Below, in pieces: positions 60,212 through 64,000 of a stretch of 64,000 nt of DNA. Each line of letters begins with the position of its first letter. The stretch's first letter is position 1. The stretch comes from Herbaspirillum huttiense (GTDB lineage: Bacteria; Pseudomonadota; Gammaproteobacteria; Burkholderiales; Burkholderiaceae_D): positions 1,798,001 through 1,862,000 of the forward strand of contig NZ_CP037993.1 of NCBI RefSeq assembly GCF_004367745.1. The letters run 5' to 3'. The translations under genes and the position numbers were made by a program. The notes under the pieces are model-generated. The model was not told the DNA's origin. It did not search any database and saw nothing but the letters and a program-made list of their open reading frames with translations.

Positions 60212-61120
60212 GTGAAAGCGTACTACAGTGATCACTTCGTTTTACCCCTGCCACCGGGCCACCGCTTTCCGATGGTGAAGTACCGGATGATCCGGGAGGG
60301 GGCTGCGGCTGCCGTGCCGGATCTGGACTTTCACGAGGCTCAGCCCGCCAGCGACGGCGAACTGGCGCTGGCCCACCATCCGGACTATATCGCCCGCGCC
60401 AGTGCCGGCCAGCTGACTGCCGCCGAACAGCGCGAGATCGGCTTCCCTTGGTCGCCGCAGATGGTCGAACGCTCGCGCCGCTCTTCAGGAGCCACCATTG
60501 CCGCCTGCCGCGCCGCCTTCAGCGAGGGAATCGCGGTCAACCTGGCCGGCGGTACGCATCACGCCTACGCCGATCATGGTGCAGGTTTTTGCGTCTTCAA
60601 CGACGCCGCCATCGCGGCCCGGCTGATGCAGGCGGAACGCCGTGCGGCGCGGGTGGCCATCGTCGATCTGGATGTGCATCAGGGCAACGGCACCGCGTCC
60701 ATCCTGGCGCGTGATGATTCGGTGTTCACCTTGTCGCTGCACGGAGAGAACAATTATCCTTTCGAGAAAGAGCAGAGCGACCTCGACGTGGCCTTGCCAG
60801 ATGGCGTGGGGGATGCCGATTACCTGCAAGCCCTGCGCGACGCCCTGCACACCCTGCAGCAGCGTTTCGCCCCGCAGTTGCTGATCTACCTGGCCGGGGC
60901 CGACCCGCATGAGGGCGACCGCTTGGGCAAGATGAAGCTGACCCTGGGCGGACTGGCGGCCCGCGACGAGACGGTCTTTGGCTACGCCCGCGAGCATAAA
61001 ATCCCGGTTGCGGTTACGATGGCGGGCGGTTACGGACGAGATATCGAACAGACCGTCGCCGTACACATACAAACGATAAGACTCGCCAGCCTCCACGCTG
61101 CCCGCTGGAGCGCACGATGA
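60212..61120 (+). CDS. histone deacetylase-like (acetylpolyamine amidohydrolase) hydrolase
   Basis: A 302-residue metal-dependent deacetylase of the HDAC superfamily. Zn ligands and active-site motifs are THHAYADHGAGFCVFNDAAI, VDLDVHQGNGTA and AGADPHEGDRLG. It removes acetyl groups from polyamines or proteins. The start is GTG 60212, preceded by GGAAA. It is located next to phaP, but a link with PHB metabolism is not shown. The substrate is unknown. Confidence 0.9.
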   Translation: MKAYYSDHFVLPLPPGHRFPMVKYRMIREGAAAAVPDLDFHEAQPASDGELALAHHPDYIARASAGQLTAAEQREIGFPWSPQMVERSRRSSGATIAACRAAFSEGIAVNLAGGTHHAYADHGAGFCVFNDAAIAARLMQAERRAARVAIVDLDVHQGNGTASILARDDSVFTLSLHGENNYPFEKEQSDLDVALPDGVGDADYLQALRDALHTLQQRFAPQLLIYLAGADPHEGDRLGKMKLTLGGLAARDETVFGYAREHKIPVAVTMAGGYGRDIEQTVAVHIQTIRLASLHAARWSAR

Positions 61121-61164
61121 GATGACCCGGGCTGCACCCCCGTGCGCCCGCTGATGGAAAAGAA

Positions 61165-62064
61165 ATGATGCAATCCGCCGCCGGTGCCCGCCGGCCTCGC
61201 CAGCTCCTGATGAGCCTGGTGCCTTTGTTGTTCGTGCTGATCTGGAGTACCGGATTCATCGTGGCCAAGTTCGGCCTGCCGTATGCGCCGCCGTTGACGT
61301 TCCTGCTGCTGCGCTTCACCGGGGTGCTGGTGGTCCTGCTGCCGCTGGTGCTGTTGTTCCGCGCCCCTTGGCCGCACGGCCGCATCCGCCATGTCGCGGT
61401 GGCCGGTGTGCTGCTGCAGGCGGGTTACCTGGCCGGGGTCTGGTGCGCCATCAAGATCGGCATGCCGGCCGGCTTGTCGGCCCTGATCGTCGGGCTGCAA
61501 CCCATCCTCACTGCCTTCGCCGCCCCCTTGCTGGGCGAGTCGGTGAAGGGCCGGCAGTGGATTGGCCTGGCGCTGGGCCTGTGCGGGGTAGGGCTGGTGG
61601 TGGCCAACAAGATTTCACTGATTGGCCTGTCCACTGCCAGCATCGCGCTGTGCGTCTTTGCCTTGCTGTGCATCACGGCCGGTACGCTGTACCAGAAGCG
61701 CTATTGCGCCCACTTCGATTTGCGCACCGGCACGGCGATCCAGTTCATGGCTTCCATCGTCGTCGTCTTGCCCTTTGCCGTGGTCGTCGAAGGACTGGAC
61801 TGGCAGTTGAGCAACGTTCATTGGACACCGCAATTCATCGGCGCACTGCTGTGGTCGGTGCTGGCGCTGTCGATTGGCGCGATCTTCCTGCTGTTTGCGC
61901 TGATCCGGCGCAGTGCTGCCACCAGCGTCACCAGTCTGCTGTACCTGACGCCGCCGACCACGGCCGTCATGGCCTGGCTGATGTTTGGTGAAGCGTTCAG
62001 CCTCATCGGTGCGCTGGGCATGCTGGTGGGTGTGATCGGCGTGGCCTTCGTGGTGCGCAAGTAA
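61165..62064 (+). CDS. DMT superfamily (EamA) transporter
   Basis: A 299-residue membrane protein with ten helices in two EamA repeats: LFVLIWSTGFIVAKFGLPYA at the N-terminus, and ATSVTSLLYLTPPTTAVMAW in the second repeat. It is a drug/metabolite exporter in the inner membrane with unknown substrate. It follows the HDAC-like gene by 44 bases on the same strand and may be co-transcribed. ATG 61165 was chosen. Confidence 0.85.
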   Translation: MMQSAAGARRPRQLLMSLVPLLFVLIWSTGFIVAKFGLPYAPPLTFLLLRFTGVLVVLLPLVLLFRAPWPHGRIRHVAVAGVLLQAGYLAGVWCAIKIGMPAGLSALIVGLQPILTAFAAPLLGESVKGRQWIGLALGLCGVGLVVANKISLIGLSTASIALCVFALLCITAGTLYQKRYCAHFDLRTGTAIQFMASIVVVLPFAVVVEGLDWQLSNVHWTPQFIGALLWSVLALSIGAIFLLFALIRRSAATSVTSLLYLTPPTTAVMAWLMFGEAFSLIGALGMLVGVIGVAFVVRK

Positions 62065-62088
62065 TCCATTGCGGTGCGGTGACGTTCT

Positions 62089-62895
62089 TCAGCCGGGCGT
62101 CATCGCGCCCGGCATCAGCGTCACCAGCTTCAGGTCGGGGCGGTTGGCCACGCGGAAATTGACCTGACGGTACAGCAGTTCCCCCAGCTGCGGATGCTGG
62201 AAGCGGCGCTCGCCACCTTCACGTTCGATCACATCCTGCAGGTGCCAGGCCCGCTGGAAGAGCGGGCTGGCGTCCGACAATTCCTCCACCAGCCCCAGCA
62301 GTTCCGGATCATCCAGCAGGCTGGCGCTATCGGCGCGGAATTCGGCCACCAGCCGCCGCGCCCGTTGTTCCCATTCCACCGTCAATGATTGCGCGGCCGC
62401 GCTGCTGAACATGAAGCGCAGCAGGTTGGGCGGTTTTTCCTTGCCATCCAGCCACCCTGCAAAGAGCTTGCGCGCGGCCGGATTCCAGGCCACGGCATTC
62501 CAATAGCGGTCCAGCAAATAAGCCGGGGCACGGAACTGGCTGACCACTTCCAGGATTTCCGGCGCCACCACGGTGGCGGCCTGCTGCTCCGGCAACACCG
62601 GATCTTTCTTTCCCGCCAATTCAAACAGGTAGGCCCGTTTGGCACGTGGCAGGTGCAGCGCATCGGCGATGCGCGCCAGCGCCTGGGGCGAGACCGAATC
62701 CGTGCGCCCCTGTTCGATCCAGGTGTACCAGGTCACGCTGATGCCACACAGTTGCGCCACTTCCTCACGCCGCAGGCCGGGGGTGCGGCGGCGGCCATGG
62801 GCCAGATGCGGCAGGCCGGCCTGGGCTGGTGCGGTCTGTTCGCGCTGGGATTTGAGGAAGTCGCCAAGGGCGCGGCGGGCGAGGTCGGGTTCCAT
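62089..62895 (-). CDS. XRE-type HTH regulator with MmyB-like ligand-binding domain
   Basis: A 268-residue regulator. The N-terminal helix-turn-helix is PGLRREEVAQLCGISVTWYT (residues ~39-58), followed by TWIEQGRTDSVSPQALARIA. The C-terminal domain (residues ~110-265), with YLLDRYWNAVAWNPAAR and PELLGLVEELS, is the MmyB-like ligand-binding type. It probably controls the neighbouring DMT transporter or methyltransferase. The ligand is unknown. Divergent from the methyltransferase gene by 130 bases. Confidence 0.88.
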   Translation of the reverse strand: MEPDLARRALGDFLKSQREQTAPAQAGLPHLAHGRRRTPGLRREEVAQLCGISVTWYTWIEQGRTDSVSPQALARIADALHLPRAKRAYLFELAGKKDPVLPEQQAATVVAPEILEVVSQFRAPAYLLDRYWNAVAWNPAARKLFAGWLDGKEKPPNLLRFMFSSAAAQSLTVEWEQRARRLVAEFRADSASLLDDPELLGLVEELSDASPLFQRAWHLQDVIEREGGERRFQHPQLGELLYRQVNFRVANRPDLKLVTLMPGAMTPG

Positions 62896-63025
62896 GAAGA
62901 CGGGCAGGGTGGTGGTCGGGGTAATAGTATAAATGCTTCACTTGTAACAGGATAAGAATTCGCTAGACTGGCGTTTCCTTCACAGCACTGCTGTCTTTTC
63001 CTTCATATCGCCCCGGAGCCCCGCC

Positions 63026-63787
63026 ATGCGCAGCCATCAGCAAGTCGTCACCGAACAGTTCGGCAGTACCGCCGCCGCCTACCTCACCAGCAGCGTCCAT
63101 GCCCAGGGGGCCGACCTGCAGGAGCTGGCGCAGATCGCTGCCTCCATCCCTGGCGCACGCGTGCTGGACCTGGGCTGCGGCGGCGGCCACGCCAGTTTTG
63201 CCGTGGCACCGGTGGTGGAGAAGGTGATTGCCTATGACTTGTCCGAAGAGATGTTGAAGGTGGTGGCCAGCGCCGCAATCGAGCGCGGCCTTGAGAATCT
63301 GGCCGTGCGCCAGGGCAGTGCCGACCGGCTGGATTTTCCTGATGCCAGCTTCGACCTGGTCTGCACGCGCTTTTCGGCCCACCATTGGCGTCAGTTGCCG
63401 CAGGCCCTGAATGAAACGTTTCGCGTGCTCAAGCCGGGCGGACGCTTCATCGTCATCGACACTGCCGCGCCGGCCGACGTCTTGGCCGATACCTACGTGC
63501 AGGCCATCGAATTGCTGCGCGATACTTCACATGTACGCAATGTCAGCCTGAACTCCTGGCGCAAGCTGCTGAAAGCAGCCGGCTTTGCCATCGCCCACGA
63601 CAAAACCTGGAAGCTGCGCCTGGAATTCGATACATGGGTGGCCCGGATGCGTACTCCGCAAGACAGCATCACCGCCATTCGCGCCCTGTGGCAGGCTGCG
63701 CCCGGCGAGGTGAAGGAGTATTTCGCCCTCGACGCGGCCTGTTCCTTCTCCATCGACGTAGCCATGCTGGATGCGCGCAAGCCTTGA
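63026..63787 (+). CDS. class I SAM-dependent methyltransferase
   Basis: A 253-residue methyltransferase of the UbiE/COQ5-like fold. Motif I is VLDLGCGGGHASF, followed by acidic residue AYDLSEEML, and motif FDLVCTRFSAHHW. The start at ATG 63026 gives MRSHQQVVTEQFGSTAAAYL. Substrate unknown. A small-molecule methylase is likely. It may be controlled by the XRE-type regulator next door. Confidence 0.88.
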   Translation: MRSHQQVVTEQFGSTAAAYLTSSVHAQGADLQELAQIAASIPGARVLDLGCGGGHASFAVAPVVEKVIAYDLSEEMLKVVASAAIERGLENLAVRQGSADRLDFPDASFDLVCTRFSAHHWRQLPQALNETFRVLKPGGRFIVIDTAAPADVLADTYVQAIELLRDTSHVRNVSLNSWRKLLKAAGFAIAHDKTWKLRLEFDTWVARMRTPQDSITAIRALWQAAPGEVKEYFALDAACSFSIDVAMLDARKP

Positions 63788-63825
63788 CCGGACCAGGCCG
63801 GCGCGTTCAATCCCGGCCAGTGAAA

Positions 63826-63864
63826 ACGCCCCGTCCCCGCCCTTGAAGGCAGGAGACGGGGCGT
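63826..63864. terminator. rho-independent terminator-like hairpin after the methyltransferase gene
   Basis: A 10-bp stem ACGCCCCGTC/GACGGGGCGT (63826-63835 with 63855-63864) lies 38 bases after the stop, with a 19-base loop that can pair partly. No strong T run. Confidence 0.65.
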
Positions 63865-64000
63865 CAACGATATGTGACACTGCCTCGTTATCAATTCACT
63901 TTGGATTATCGTAAAGCGAGCATCTGGGGTCAGTATTGCCGTCTGTTATCGTGATTGTGACCGAAAGCTGACAGCTAGACTGGTAATATGCCGTCTCGTT

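Noticed and set aside
1-64000. tRNA, rRNA, CRISPR, prophage or transposase genes
   Set aside because: I looked for T-loop motifs, direct-repeat arrays, integrase or transposase signatures and found none. A dedicated search would be needed to be certain.

Overview
The window is about 64 kb of GC-rich chromosomal DNA from a betaproteobacterium, most probably Herbaspirillum or a close relative in the Oxalobacteraceae. The evidence is the protein families present (Burkholderia-type acid phosphatase, SpecificRecomb membrane protein, DUF1841, FdxA with a ferredoxin-NADP reductase, intracellular PHB depolymerase and phasin) and matches to the PhbF operator described in Herbaspirillum seropedicae. 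The genus is an inference. I see no rRNA, tRNA, CRISPR array, prophage or transposase gene.

Layout. 1-3.9 kb: the end of a BAAT-type thioesterase gene followed by two carboxymuconolactone/AhpD-fold genes and a GcvH-like lipoyl carrier, facing ssuD (alkanesulfonate monooxygenase). 3.95-4.86 kb: first copy of a roughly 0.9-kb non-coding mirror-image element. 4.9-18.6 kb: LysR/MFS pair, serine acetyltransferase, a secreted spore-coat-U protein, a 266-bp MITE-like element, a CLC chloride transporter, an SsuA-like binding protein, a Tat-exported acid phosphatase, a bactofilin and purU. 18.68-19.57 kb: second copy of the mirror element. 19.6-21.2 kb: an acyl-CoA ligase.

21.4-33.0 kb is a metal-homeostasis island. 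CadR (27.5 kb) diverges from a Cd/Zn/Pb P-type ATPase, which is followed by a His-rich exported protein, a TolC-like lipoprotein, a multicopper oxidase and a CusF-like protein. A copper module, copA-cueR-Gfo/Idh, diverges from copZ, and each direction has its own CueR-type promoter. Together these would sense, export and detoxify cytoplasmic Cd/Zn/Pb and Cu and handle periplasmic Cu.

33.0-38.2 kb: a MoxR ATPase/GNAT/VWA gene group and a large SpecificRecomb membrane protein. 38.5-39.2 kb: two small cytochromes c. 39.3-40.3 kb: a lower-GC two-gene cassette made of a 72-aa unknown protein and an AbiEii-like nucleotidyltransferase, whose promoter carries a perfect dyad over the -10 element and start codon. 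This is the best candidate for an undescribed toxin-antitoxin or defence-like system. 40.3-50 kb: DUF1841, two stand-alone LivK-like binding proteins, nth, rsxB, phaZ, a ferredoxin reductase, fdxA and pncB. 50-64 kb: an NhaD-like antiporter, a hydroxyacid dehydrogenase, ACBP, FKBP, a YVTN propeller, a polysaccharide deacetylase-like protein, a fatty acid hydroxylase, an EI24 protein, a CinA-domain protein, phasin, an HDAC-like hydrolase, a DMT transporter, an XRE regulator and a methyltransferase.

The two mirror elements are the most striking non-coding feature. Their two halves are reverse complements over most of their length, and where the two copies differ inside one stem the changes are compensated on both arms.
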